Below are positions 1 through 6,872 of a stretch of 9,408 bases of DNA, piece by piece. The position numbers and the translations under genes are program-made. The notes below the pieces were generated by a model that did no database searches, had not been told where the DNA came from, and saw only the letters and a program-made list of their open reading frames with translations. Source of the DNA: a bacterium (GTDB lineage: Bacteria > Actinomycetota > Acidimicrobiia > UBA5794 > ZC4RG35); contig JAPPKR010000009.1 of the NCBI GenBank assembly GCA_028819835.1, positions 1 through 9,408 on the forward strand, read 5' to 3'. Position 1 is the stretch's first letter. Every line of letters begins with the position of its first letter.

Positions 1-72
1 GGCTCATCCATCTCCTCCGGCTCATCCATCTCCTCCGGCTCATCCATCTCCTCCGGCTCATCCATCTCTTCC
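1..72 (-). repeat. 18-bp tandem repeat, four visible copies
   Basis: The unit GGCTCATCCATCTCCTCC (plus strand) occurs at 1-18, 19-36, 37-54 and 55-72. Only the last copy differs, by one base (CTCTTCC). Read on the minus strand in frame it encodes E-E-M-D-E-P, so copy-number change would lengthen or shorten the acidic linker by six residues without a frameshift. The array probably continues past the left edge. Confidence 0.95.
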
Positions 73-230
73 GGCTCGTCGGGAGCCGCGGTGGTTTCCG
101 GGGCAGGCGCGGCGGTGGTTTCGGCCGCGGGAGCGGCGGTGGCCTCGGGAGCCTCCTCGTCCTCTCCGCACGCCGCCGCCACCAAGGCGAGCGCTGCCAA
201 GAGACAAAGCAGTTTTGTCCTCAATCTCAT
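1..230 (-). CDS. Secreted lipoprotein, N-terminal part (runs off left edge)
   Basis: The visible 76 codons begin MRLRTKLLCLLAALALVAAAC. This is a lipoprotein signal peptide: basic residues Arg2, Arg4 and Lys6, a hydrophobic core at about 7-17, and a lipobox-like VAAAC with Cys21 as the lipidation site. After Cys21 come GEDEE, an Ala/Pro/Thr/Glu-rich linker (ETTAAPAPETTAAP) and then repeated E-E-M-D-E-P hexapeptides. The ATG at 228-230 is well supported by an AAGGAG Shine-Dalgarno at 238-243, seven bases upstream. Exported lipoproteins with this kind of linker in related actinobacteria are often solute-binding proteins of ABC transporters, but the functional domain lies outside the window, so that role is only a guess. 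The gene diverges from the KARI-like gene at 547. The signal peptide and start are secure; the function is unknown. Confidence 0.85.
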   Translation of the reverse strand, partial: MRLRTKLLCLLAALALVAAACGEDEEAPEATAAPAAETTAAPAPETTAAPDEPEEMDEPEEMDEPEEMDEPEEMDE

Positions 231-546
231 CGGCTGTCTCCTTTCTTTTTTCGGTTCCTATTCCGGTCCGACTGTTATTTCGCTAAGGTGTAAGATACCG
301 GGCACGCGCAGTTAGTGGCCGCAGGATCGGCTTTGGATTTTCACCAACCAGAATCAGACGGTCTGCCTGGCGATAGACGCCACTTCTCAACGTGCTGATT
401 GCGGTCGCCCACCAACGCACATCGGCTTTTTCTAATCCTTCACAGACACTCCCATGCAAGGTAGTCGATCCCTGGCTGGCTAGGTGAACTGATCTCACCG
501 TTAAGGTCATGACCGAAGTGGCGGCAACCAACAGGAGGAGCATCTG
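231..546. other. Divergent intergenic region, no gene recognised
   Basis: This 316-bp gap separates two divergently read genes and should hold both promoters. Each end carries a good ribosome binding site: AAGGAG at 238-243 for the minus-strand lipoprotein and AGGAGGAG at 533-540 for the plus-strand KARI-like gene. A short perfect inverted repeat, GGTGA-N7-TCACC, lies at 483-499, about 50 bases before the KARI-like start; it could be a small operator but is too short to assert. I see no convincing -35/-10 pair and no RNA gene. A minus-strand open frame crosses the gap but looks like chance (see rejected items). Confidence 0.5.
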
Positions 547-1542
547 ATGTCCCGCATGTATTTCGAGGCCGATTCGGACCTGGCTCACCTGGCCGGGCAG
601 ACCATCTCCATCGTGGGCTACGGCAACCAGGGTCGCTCCCAGGCCCTCAACATGAGGGACAGCGGGCTCTCGGTTGTGGTGGGTAGCCGTCGCGACGCCT
701 CATACCGGGCGGCCGTGGAGGATGGCTTCGCGGTGTTCCCAGTCGTTGAAGCGGTGAAACGTTCCAATGTCATCTTCCTGCTGGTCCCCGACGAGGTGAT
801 GCCCCAGGTCTACGAGCGGGACATCGCCCCGAACCTCGAATCGGGCGACATGCTGGTCTTCGCAAGCGGATACAACATCACCTTCGACCTGATCAAGCCC
901 CCCTCCGACGTCGACGTGGTCCTGATCGCTCCTCGAATGATCGGCGCAGGAGTCAGGGACACATACCTGAGCGGTGAGGGCTTCCCCAGTCTCGTCGCCG
1001 TCCACCGCTCCGCCACCGAGACCGCCTTCGAGCGGATGCTGGCACTTTGCGAGGGCATAGGGTCCGCAAGGATGGGTGTGATCGAATCCAGCTTCCTCGA
1101 GGAGACGACCGTGGACCTGTTCGCCGAACAGGTGGGTTTCCTCTACGCGGTGCGCCGTTACTGCGAAGTGCTGGTGGAGGCCGGGTGCAGTCCCGAAGCG
1201 GCCATGCTGGAGTTCTACGCGTCGGGCGAGGGCATCGAGACCGCCAGGGCGTATCGCGACATCGGGCTCTGGGACCAGATCCCGCTCCATTCCCGCACCA
1301 GCCAGTACGGGCAGGAGGTGACCAGCCGGCTGTCACCTCCGGAGGAGGAGGCCGAGCGGGCCAGGCTGAGAGCGATCATCTCCCACATCCAGGGCGGCTC
1401 CTTCGCCCGGGAGTGGACAGCCGAACAGCAGGCCGGGTTCCCCGAGTTCAACCGGGTGAGGGCCCTGAACATGGCCCACGAGATGCGGGTAGCCGAAAGA
1501 GAACTCTACAAGGTGCTGGGCCGGATACCGGACGACGGCTAG
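547..1542 (+). CDS. Ketol-acid reductoisomerase-like protein (IlvC family), divergent active site
   Basis: The 331-residue product has the length and layout of class I ketol-acid reductoisomerase (KARI), the NADPH- and Mg-dependent second enzyme of valine/leucine/isoleucine synthesis. The N-terminal Rossmann domain opens MYFEADSDL and carries GYGNQG at 24-29 (usual GYGSQG), then VPDEV and IAPNL. The C-terminal knotted domain keeps the metal ligands Asp190 and Glu194 in DLFAEQ, and SRTSQYG in place of the usual S-x-T-A-E-Y-G. Two residues important in true KARI are replaced. The His of G-H-G-x-N is Ser107 (ASGYN), and the Lys of APKGPGH is Arg130 (APRMIGA). The later Glu pair aligns ambiguously. 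It may therefore act on another substrate or have lost the isomerase step. The ATG at 547 follows AGGAGGAG by six bases; an alternative ATG lies at codon 4. No other ilv gene is nearby. Family is sure; activity is not. Confidence 0.85.
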   Translation: MSRMYFEADSDLAHLAGQTISIVGYGNQGRSQALNMRDSGLSVVVGSRRDASYRAAVEDGFAVFPVVEAVKRSNVIFLLVPDEVMPQVYERDIAPNLESGDMLVFASGYNITFDLIKPPSDVDVVLIAPRMIGAGVRDTYLSGEGFPSLVAVHRSATETAFERMLALCEGIGSARMGVIESSFLEETTVDLFAEQVGFLYAVRRYCEVLVEAGCSPEAAMLEFYASGEGIETARAYRDIGLWDQIPLHSRTSQYGQEVTSRLSPPEEEAERARLRAIISHIQGGSFAREWTAEQQAGFPEFNRVRALNMAHEMRVAERELYKVLGRIPDDG

Positions 1543-1641
1543 GACTACCCTGTCCAGCCTCCGAGGGACCGGTCGCACCAAAGACTGTCACACCTCCGCG
1601 GTAGGTTGGAACGTGTGAAAAAAACTCAACCAGATCAACAA

Positions 1642-1730
1642 AAAACCTCGCTAAGTCGCGAATTATCCGAAATGCCTGCTAGACCGGCAACCCGTCTCCC
1701 AGACCGTGAAAACCTCCGCTAAGTCGCGAA
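1642..1730. repeat. 21/22-bp direct repeat upstream of dnaB
   Basis: Two copies lie at 1642-1662 and 1709-1730. Both read AAAACCTC, then CGCTAAGTCGCGAA (shown here without the one-base length difference): the second copy has one extra C after AAAACCTC. They are about 67 bp apart and end 134 and 66 bases before the ATG at 1797. The core CGCTAAGTCGCG has weak internal symmetry (CGC/GCG). The conservation against otherwise unrelated flanks suggests a protein-binding site pair regulating dnaB, or two members of a dispersed genomic repeat. No -35/-10 pair is clear around them. Confidence 0.7.
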
Positions 1731-1796
1731 GACCCTCTCTTTACCTTGAATAGCACAGCTTCTGCACCCCGCCCCTCAGCACAAGGCTCCGACCAC

Positions 1797-3221
1797 ATGG
1801 TTCATGACCCCTACCCGGAAGACGATTACATGGATCAGCCGCCCCCGGAACGGCGTCGAGGCCGAGTGGGGCGGGTGCCCCCTCACTCCCGGGAGGCGGA
1901 AGAGTCCGTGCTGGGGGCCATTCTCCTGAGCCGGGACGCCACCAACAAGGTGATGGAGATCCTGGACACCGACGACTTCTACGAGCCGATAAACGGACTG
2001 GTGTTCGAGGCGGCCCGCCGACTCTACAACGAGAGCCGAGCCATCGACGTACTGACCCTGGCCGAGGAATTGCGACGCACCGACTCGCTGGAGCGGATCG
2101 GAGGACATGAACGGCTGGCGGACCTGAGCCAGAGCGTGCCCAACGTCGCGCACGCTGATCGCTACGCCGCCATCGTGGAGGAGCATTCCCAGAGACGGCG
2201 GCTGATCGACGTGAGTCAGCGGGTAACCGATCTGGCTATGAACCTCGACAGGACCACCGAAACGGTGATCGACCAGGCAGAGCGGATGATGCTGGAAGTC
2301 AATGATGAAGTGGTGGAGGAAGGGCTCCAGCATGTCAAAGACCTGATGAAAAGCGTCTTCGACAACATCGAGAACCAAGAAGACCGGCTCCCCGGCCTTC
2401 CCACCGGACTCACGGACCTAGACGACAAGCTGATGGGTCTCAAACCGGGGACGTTCGTGGTGGTGGCGGGACGACCATCGATGGGCAAGTCGGCGTTCGC
2501 CCAGACCCTCGCCTCGAACACGGCCCGGGATGGAGGGGTGGTCGCCCTGTTCTCCCTGGAGATGTCCAAGGAGGAGGTGCTGACCCGCCTGCTTTCCATG
2601 GTGAGCGAGGTGAACTCCTCCCGAATCCGGGCGGGAGTGGCTAACAACCTGGAACTGTGGGACAGGTTGCTGGAGGCGGGAGGCAAAATCCACGACTGGA
2701 AGCTTTACCTGGACGACACCCCGGAGCCGACGGTTACCGAAATCAGGGCAAAGTGCCGCCGACTCCGCTACGAGGAGGGACTCGACCTGGTCATCATCGA
2801 CTACCTACAACTGATGCCGTCGGCGGGAAGCTCGGGTTCACGTAACACAGATAACCGCCAGCAGGAAATCGCCGAGGTTTCCCGCTCCCTCAAGGGTCTG
2901 GCCCGGGAGTTGGGCATCCCGGTGATCGGCGTCTCACAGCTGAACAGGGCAGTTGAGCTTCGCAAGGACAAACGTCCTATGCTGTCCGACCTACGGGAAT
3001 CGGGGGCAATAGAGCAGGACGCCGACATCGTGCTCTTTCTCTACCGGGACGAGTACTACAACCAGGACGACCACAGGGTCCAGAACCTCGCTGAGGTTCT
3101 CATCGCCAAACACCGCTCCGGGCCGACGGGAAAGGTCCTCACCACCTTCCAAAAGGAGTACACGCTCTTCCGCAACCATGCGGGTCCCGCCCCACCGGAC
3201 GTGTACCAGCAGACCTATTGA
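1797..3221 (+). CDS. dnaB: Replicative DNA helicase DnaB
   Basis: DnaB is the hexameric ATP-driven helicase that opens the replication fork and recruits primase. From the ATG at 1797 the protein has 474 residues. The N-terminal DnaB domain spans about 30-130 (SREAEESVLGAILL onward) and the RecA-like ATPase domain follows. The Walker A motif GRPSMGKS is at 225-232, the Walker B LVIIDYLQLM has Asp335, and the downstream SQLNRAVELR and LRESGAIEQDADIV blocks are typical. No intein interrupts the motifs, although DnaB is a common intein host. The start is uncertain. The frame extends to a TTG at 1746 with no Shine-Dalgarno; the ATG at 1797 has only a weak AAGG ten bases upstream; an ATG at 1830 has GGAAG eight bases upstream. 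All precede the conserved domain. The gene ends 22 bp from the stop of convergent pknB, with no terminator visible between them. Confidence 0.95.
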   Translation: MVHDPYPEDDYMDQPPPERRRGRVGRVPPHSREAEESVLGAILLSRDATNKVMEILDTDDFYEPINGLVFEAARRLYNESRAIDVLTLAEELRRTDSLERIGGHERLADLSQSVPNVAHADRYAAIVEEHSQRRRLIDVSQRVTDLAMNLDRTTETVIDQAERMMLEVNDEVVEEGLQHVKDLMKSVFDNIENQEDRLPGLPTGLTDLDDKLMGLKPGTFVVVAGRPSMGKSAFAQTLASNTARDGGVVALFSLEMSKEEVLTRLLSMVSEVNSSRIRAGVANNLELWDRLLEAGGKIHDWKLYLDDTPEPTVTEIRAKCRRLRYEEGLDLVIIDYLQLMPSAGSSGSRNTDNRQQEIAEVSRSLKGLARELGIPVIGVSQLNRAVELRKDKRPMLSDLRESGAIEQDADIVLFLYRDEYYNQDDHRVQNLAEVLIAKHRSGPTGKVLTTFQKEYTLFRNHAGPAPPDVYQQTY

Positions 3222-3243
3222 GGATTTCTGCGGGTCGCTGGTC

Positions 3244-5427
3244 TCAACCGGTCGTGGTCTCGGTGTCCTCGTCTGGCGGTTCGGTCTCCGGGACGGTGGT
3301 GTCGGTTGTCGTGACACCCCCGGATCCCCCTGAGATCACCACCACCACCTCACCGCCTACGTCCACCTGCTCACCGGCGCCGGGCTCGGTCCGGATCACA
3401 CCACCGGCCACGACAGTGTCGGAAGCCTCGACCACCTCCACCCAAGTCAAACCCAGGTCCGTCAGGTTGGCGTAGGCCTCGACACTGGGCAGTCCCACCA
3501 GGTCGGGCACCACCAACAACCCCGGGCCCTGGGAGATCACCACCACCACCTGGTCCGTGGCGGCAACGCCCCCACCGGCTCCCGGCTCGGTCCGGATCAC
3601 CTGACCCGCAGGCACGTCATCGGAGATCTCGCTCGTCTCCGCCCACCTCAAACCCGACTGGGCCAACACCGAGAGCGCCTCGCTGCCGGCCAGCCCCGCC
3701 ACATCGGGCACCACCAACAACTCCGGGCCCTCGGAGATCACCACCACCACCTGCTCGGTGGCGGTAATCCCTCCACCGGCTCCCGGCTCGGTCCGGATCA
3801 CCTGACCCGCAGGCACGTCATCGGAGATCTCGCTCGTCTCCGCCCACCTCAAACCCGACTGGGCCAACACCGAGAGCGCCTCGCTGCCGGGCAGTCCCGC
3901 CACATCGGGCACCACCAACAAGCCGGGTCCCGTTGCAACCATAAGGTCGATCGGGGTTCCTGATGGCAACATGGGACCGGGCAGAGGGTCCTGATCGAAC
4001 ACCGTCCCCACCTGCCAACCGCTGTCTTCAACGAATTCGATCTCACCTACTGTGAATCCCTGGGCAAGGATGAGGTTCTCGGCCGTGCCCTGGGTTTGGC
4101 CGATTACCAGGGGGATTGCGAACCTCTCCAGACCGCTGGAGACCACCACTTCCACCTCGGTGCGAGACTCGACCCGCTCGCCCGCCGCCGGATCGGTGGA
4201 GATCACCCTTCCCTCCGGCATCTCCTGGCTGTTCCGGCGTACGACCCGAACCCGGAGGCCCGACTCCTGGATCGAGGAGAAGGCGTCCGTCTCCCATCTG
4301 CCCACCACGTCGGGGATGGCGACCATTACCACACCGGGCTCCGGCTCGGGGGCCTGCAACAGCGACCAGACCACCCAGCTCAGGCCGGCCAGGGCTGCCA
4401 CTAACACGAAAACCCCCACAACAAACGGCAGAGGCACGGGTCGTCGCTCCTCCATTGGGGGGTAATAAGGCTGAGGAAGCACTCTTCCCGCGCTCCGAGA
4501 CGATCCCGCCGAGGCTCTCGACACCGCAACGGGCTGGCGCACCACCACCTGTTCGGGAACGATGACCGGAGCGGGTCGAGCCGGTGCGTCGCTGGCTATG
4601 CTCTCCCCTCGCAACCACGCCTCCAGATCGTGAAGAAACGGGTCGGTGTCCTGGTAGCGGCTGTCCGGGTCCTTGGCAAGGGCTCGAAGAACGATGGCGT
4701 CCAACTCCGGAGGGACCTCGGGATTGTGGGAGGAGGGGGGAGGAACATCGGTGGAAACATGCTGATAGGCCACGGCCATGGGGGTCTCGCCCTGAAAGGG
4801 AGGACGGCCCACCAGCATCTCGTACAGGACCACCCCCAGCGAATAGATGTCGGATCGTCGGTCGGCGGAGCGGCCCTGAGCCTGCTCCGGACTGAAGTAT
4901 GTGGCTGTGCCGATTATGGAACCGGTTCGGGTCAGGTCCGTAGAGTGATTCCATGCCCGGGCGATTCCGAAATCGGCCACCTTCACCGTCCCGTCGTTGG
5001 TGAGCATGATGTTGCCCGGCTTCACATCGCGGTGGATGACACCCAAGCGGTGAGCAGTGGCCAAAGCCAGGACCACTTGGCGCGTCACCTCCACCGCCCT
5101 CCGGGGACGAAGGGGTCTTCCCTCGGTGATGAGGTCCCGCAGACAGTCTCCTTCTACCAACTCCATCACCATGAAGTACGAGCCTTCCGCTTCTCCCCAG
5201 TCATAGATGCCCACGATGTTGGGATGGTTCAGATTGGCCGCGGCCTGTGCTTCGCGGCGAAATCGCCGCACGAAGGACTCGTCCTCTGAGTGCGACTTGG
5301 GAAGGAGTTTGACCGCCACCCGCCTGCCGAGGGCAACGTCCACCGCCAGATACACATCCGACATGCCCCCCTTGGCCAGGTGGCTCACCAAGCGGTAACG
5401 ATCAGCCAGGGTGTAGGGGAGTTCCAT
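3244..5427 (-). CDS. pknB: Membrane Ser/Thr protein kinase with five PASTA domains (PknB-like)
   Basis: This 727-residue kinase is the sensor of the cluster. The cytosolic kinase domain (about 11-272) has the glycine-rich loop LAKGGMSDVY, ATP-anchoring Lys40, alpha-C Glu59, catalytic HRDVKPGN (Asp134, Asn139), DFG at 152-154 and the activation-loop pair Thr166/Thr168, matching the autophosphorylated TxT of mycobacterial PknB. A Pro/Ala/Val-rich juxtamembrane stretch leads to one membrane helix at about 334-357. Outside are five PASTA repeats at about 368-432, 435-501, 503-569, 570-636 and 637-703, which in this family bind muropeptides or lipid II, and then a Thr/Glu-rich tail. Mycobacterium PknB has four. 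Repeats 3 and 4 are nearly identical. An in-frame TAG directly precedes GAG-ATG, so the frame cannot start earlier; starts further in would cut the kinase fold. It is last in the operon, 74 bp after pbpA. Confidence 0.95.
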   Translation of the reverse strand: MELPYTLADRYRLVSHLAKGGMSDVYLAVDVALGRRVAVKLLPKSHSEDESFVRRFRREAQAAANLNHPNIVGIYDWGEAEGSYFMVMELVEGDCLRDLITEGRPLRPRRAVEVTRQVVLALATAHRLGVIHRDVKPGNIMLTNDGTVKVADFGIARAWNHSTDLTRTGSIIGTATYFSPEQAQGRSADRRSDIYSLGVVLYEMLVGRPPFQGETPMAVAYQHVSTDVPPPSSHNPEVPPELDAIVLRALAKDPDSRYQDTDPFLHDLEAWLRGESIASDAPARPAPVIVPEQVVVRQPVAVSRASAGSSRSAGRVLPQPYYPPMEERRPVPLPFVVGVFVLVAALAGLSWVVWSLLQAPEPEPGVVMVAIPDVVGRWETDAFSSIQESGLRVRVVRRNSQEMPEGRVISTDPAAGERVESRTEVEVVVSSGLERFAIPLVIGQTQGTAENLILAQGFTVGEIEFVEDSGWQVGTVFDQDPLPGPMLPSGTPIDLMVATGPGLLVVPDVAGLPGSEALSVLAQSGLRWAETSEISDDVPAGQVIRTEPGAGGGITATEQVVVVISEGPELLVVPDVAGLAGSEALSVLAQSGLRWAETSEISDDVPAGQVIRTEPGAGGGVAATDQVVVVISQGPGLLVVPDLVGLPSVEAYANLTDLGLTWVEVVEASDTVVAGGVIRTEPGAGEQVDVGGEVVVVISGGSGGVTTTDTTVPETEPPDEDTETTTG
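3572..3921 (-). repeat. 201-bp tandem duplication within the PASTA region of pknB
   Basis: The segments 3572-3720 and 3773-3921 align at an exact offset of 201 bp (67 codons, one PASTA domain). The first 118 bp (3572-3689 against 3773-3890) are identical. Over the full 149 bp I find two mismatches, at 3690/3891 and 3694/3895. Synonymous positions are also unchanged, so this is a recent domain duplication or ongoing gene conversion, not selection on protein sequence alone. The fifth PASTA domain (about 3319-3519) shares only shorter stretches. Confidence 0.95.
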
Positions 5428-5443
5428 CTCCTAGGCGATGATA
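5428..5443 (-). promoter_or_regulatory. Possible promoter for a near-leaderless pknB transcript
   Basis: In the 74-bp pbpA-pknB gap the minus strand reads TATCAT at 5443-5438, five of six matches to the -10 consensus, and ends ten bases before the pknB ATG. A start of transcription seven or so bases downstream would leave almost no leader. The only Shine-Dalgarno-like run, TAGGAG at 5433-5428, touches the ATG with zero spacing and would not work normally. No good -35 is visible. Further upstream in the gap, TCCCCC at 5501-5496 could pair with GGGGGA at 5478-5473 (minus-strand reading, 17-base loop); it lacks a following U-run. All of this is suggestive only. Confidence 0.35.
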
Positions 5444-5501
5444 GAAACCGCCCTGTCCCATCGGGTGTCGTTTCCCCCGTCCCTGCCGGCGAAAGGGGGG
5501 A

Positions 5502-6872
5502 TTAGCTTCGCTGCAACCAGTAGGAGAGCAACTCCGAGGCGACAGGCGCCGCCGCCGTCCCTCCGGTCACCGACTCTCCGAATTCTCCTCCCGGTTCAAT
5601 CATCACCGCTATGGCGATGGTGGGCGAGTCCACCGGAGCGAATCCCACAAACCAAGCGTGATTGCGCCCATCCGCATCCTGTCCCGTGCCGGTCTTTCCG
5701 GCTACTCGGTGGCCCGCCACCGTGGCTTCCTGGCCGGTGCCTTCCGTAATCACACGCTCCATCATGCGGGCCACCGACGCTGCCGTCTCCGGGGTTATCA
5801 CCCGGCTCGCCGGAGGGCTTTCGGGCCTCTCGATCACTTCCCCGTCCGCATCCGTCCAACTCGCAACCAGGTAGGGGGCGGCCTTCATCCCTCCATTGGC
5901 CACCACCGCCGCAACCGAAGCCATGTGGAGAGGCGAGGAAAGGGCCAGCCGGCCGGTTCCGGCGGAAGCCAGCAGGCCGAGATCGGATGATCGCTCCCCC
6001 CCGAAGGACGGCACCGGAGTTTGCAGGGGGAACCCCATCTCCATCCCGAACCCGAATGCGGCGGCGTAGGCGTCCATGATCTCCGAGCCCATCTCCAGGG
6101 CCAGTTCGGCGAAGGCGAGATTGCAGGAGAGCACGAAGGAGGTGAGCAGGCTGACCTGCGGAGAGTCTCCGCATGGAACGTTCCCCGGATTGGCGATGAC
6201 CAGAGAAGCCGCCGGGACCTGCCACACCCCGCGGTCCTCGAACAAACTCCCGATGTCGGCAGTCTCAGTGTCCAGGGCGGCGGCGGCGGTGACAACCTTG
6301 AACGCCGATCCAAGGGGATACAGAGCGTTGGCAGCCCGTTCTGTCACGGGAATCGCCGGTGAGGAGACCAGCGCCAGTATCTCCCCGGTGTCGGGACGGA
6401 TCGCAGCCACCGCTCCCCTGCGGCGGGTCAGGATCTCGTAGGCTCTCTGCTGCAGGTCGGCGTCCAGGGTTATCTGCAGTCCCCGCGGACGGAGATCCTC
6501 TCCGAACATGGCTGCCATCAGGTCGGAGACGCTCAGGTCGCGGCGGGAACGCAACTCGTCGGCGTAAGTCTCCTCCAATCCACCTTGCGAGGCCTCCGTT
6601 CCCACCACCGACGCGAAGGCGTCTCCCGCGGGGTATCTCCTGTTGTAGGACCGGAAGCTCTCGGGATCCTGCTCGGAATAGGCCAGGACCCTTCCCCCGA
6701 CGGTGCTGATCCTCCCCCGCTCCTTTCCCGCCTGAAGGAGGGCTCTCCGCCGGTTGTCCGGATGGTCCCGATAGCTATCAGCGGCCACGAATTGGTGCCA
6801 GGTGGCCCCCACCATCAACACAACCATCCCAGCCATCAAGAAAAGGGCTACCCGGCGGATGGAGCGATTCAC
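5502..6872 (-). CDS. pbpA: Class B penicillin-binding protein (peptidoglycan transpeptidase) PbpA
   Basis: PbpA crosslinks peptidoglycan peptides outside the membrane as partner of the SEDS protein encoded just upstream. The 456-residue product has an N-terminal membrane anchor (about 7-27), a PBP dimer region including RGRISTVGGRVLAYS, and a transpeptidase domain with all three active-site motifs: SAFK with nucleophile Ser189 and Lys192, Ser249-Cys-Asn251, and KTG at 393-395. Compared with mycobacterial PbpA (about 490 residues) it goes almost directly from LALVSSPAIP to VTERAANALYPLGSAFK. About 29 residues usually found between these blocks are missing, and PPGSTFK has become PLGSAFK. The catalytic residues are intact, so it is probably active. 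The start is GTG at 6870-6872, which overlaps the TGA of rodA (GTGA) and is preceded by AAAGGG five bases upstream, so translation is likely coupled. Confidence 0.93.
   Translation of the reverse strand: MNRSIRRVALFLMAGMVVLMVGATWHQFVAADSYRDHPDNRRRALLQAGKERGRISTVGGRVLAYSEQDPESFRSYNRRYPAGDAFASVVGTEASQGGLEETYADELRSRRDLSVSDLMAAMFGEDLRPRGLQITLDADLQQRAYEILTRRRGAVAAIRPDTGEILALVSSPAIPVTERAANALYPLGSAFKVVTAAAALDTETADIGSLFEDRGVWQVPAASLVIANPGNVPCGDSPQVSLLTSFVLSCNLAFAELALEMGSEIMDAYAAAFGFGMEMGFPLQTPVPSFGGERSSDLGLLASAGTGRLALSSPLHMASVAAVVANGGMKAAPYLVASWTDADGEVIERPESPPASRVITPETAASVARMMERVITEGTGQEATVAGHRVAGKTGTGQDADGRNHAWFVGFAPVDSPTIAIAVMIEPGGEFGESVTGGTAAAPVASELLSYWLQRS

Noticed and set aside
281..287. Third copy of the CGCTAAG core in the lipoprotein upstream region
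   Set aside because: Only seven bases match the dnaB-upstream repeat and the flanks differ; easily chance.
283..588. Minus-strand open frame of 101 codons across the divergent gap
   Set aside because: It overlaps the well-supported start and Shine-Dalgarno of the KARI-like gene, has no ribosome binding site of its own, and its product resembles no family I recognise.
1588..1624. Hairpin TCACAC-N19-GTGTGA followed by an A-run, after the KARI-like gene
   Set aside because: An intrinsic terminator on the plus strand needs a T-run after the stem; here the run is A. On the minus strand the T-run precedes the stem. The loop is also long.
1663..1671. DnaA-box-like TTATCCGAA near dnaB
   Set aside because: Only seven of nine bases match TTATCCACA and there is a single copy, so it does not support an origin or DnaA control.
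3297..3320. Inverted repeat GGTGTC/GACACC near the 3' end of pknB
   Set aside because: It sits in the codons of the Thr-rich tail and lacks a T-run on either side, so it is not a convincing terminator for dnaB or pknB.
4043..4954. Long alternative-frame open frames inside pknB, and similar ones inside pbpA and the KARI-like gene
   Set aside because: They lie within genes with clear kinase, PBP and KARI motifs; the products are Gly/Arg/Pro/Ser-rich, typical of shadow frames in GC-rich DNA.
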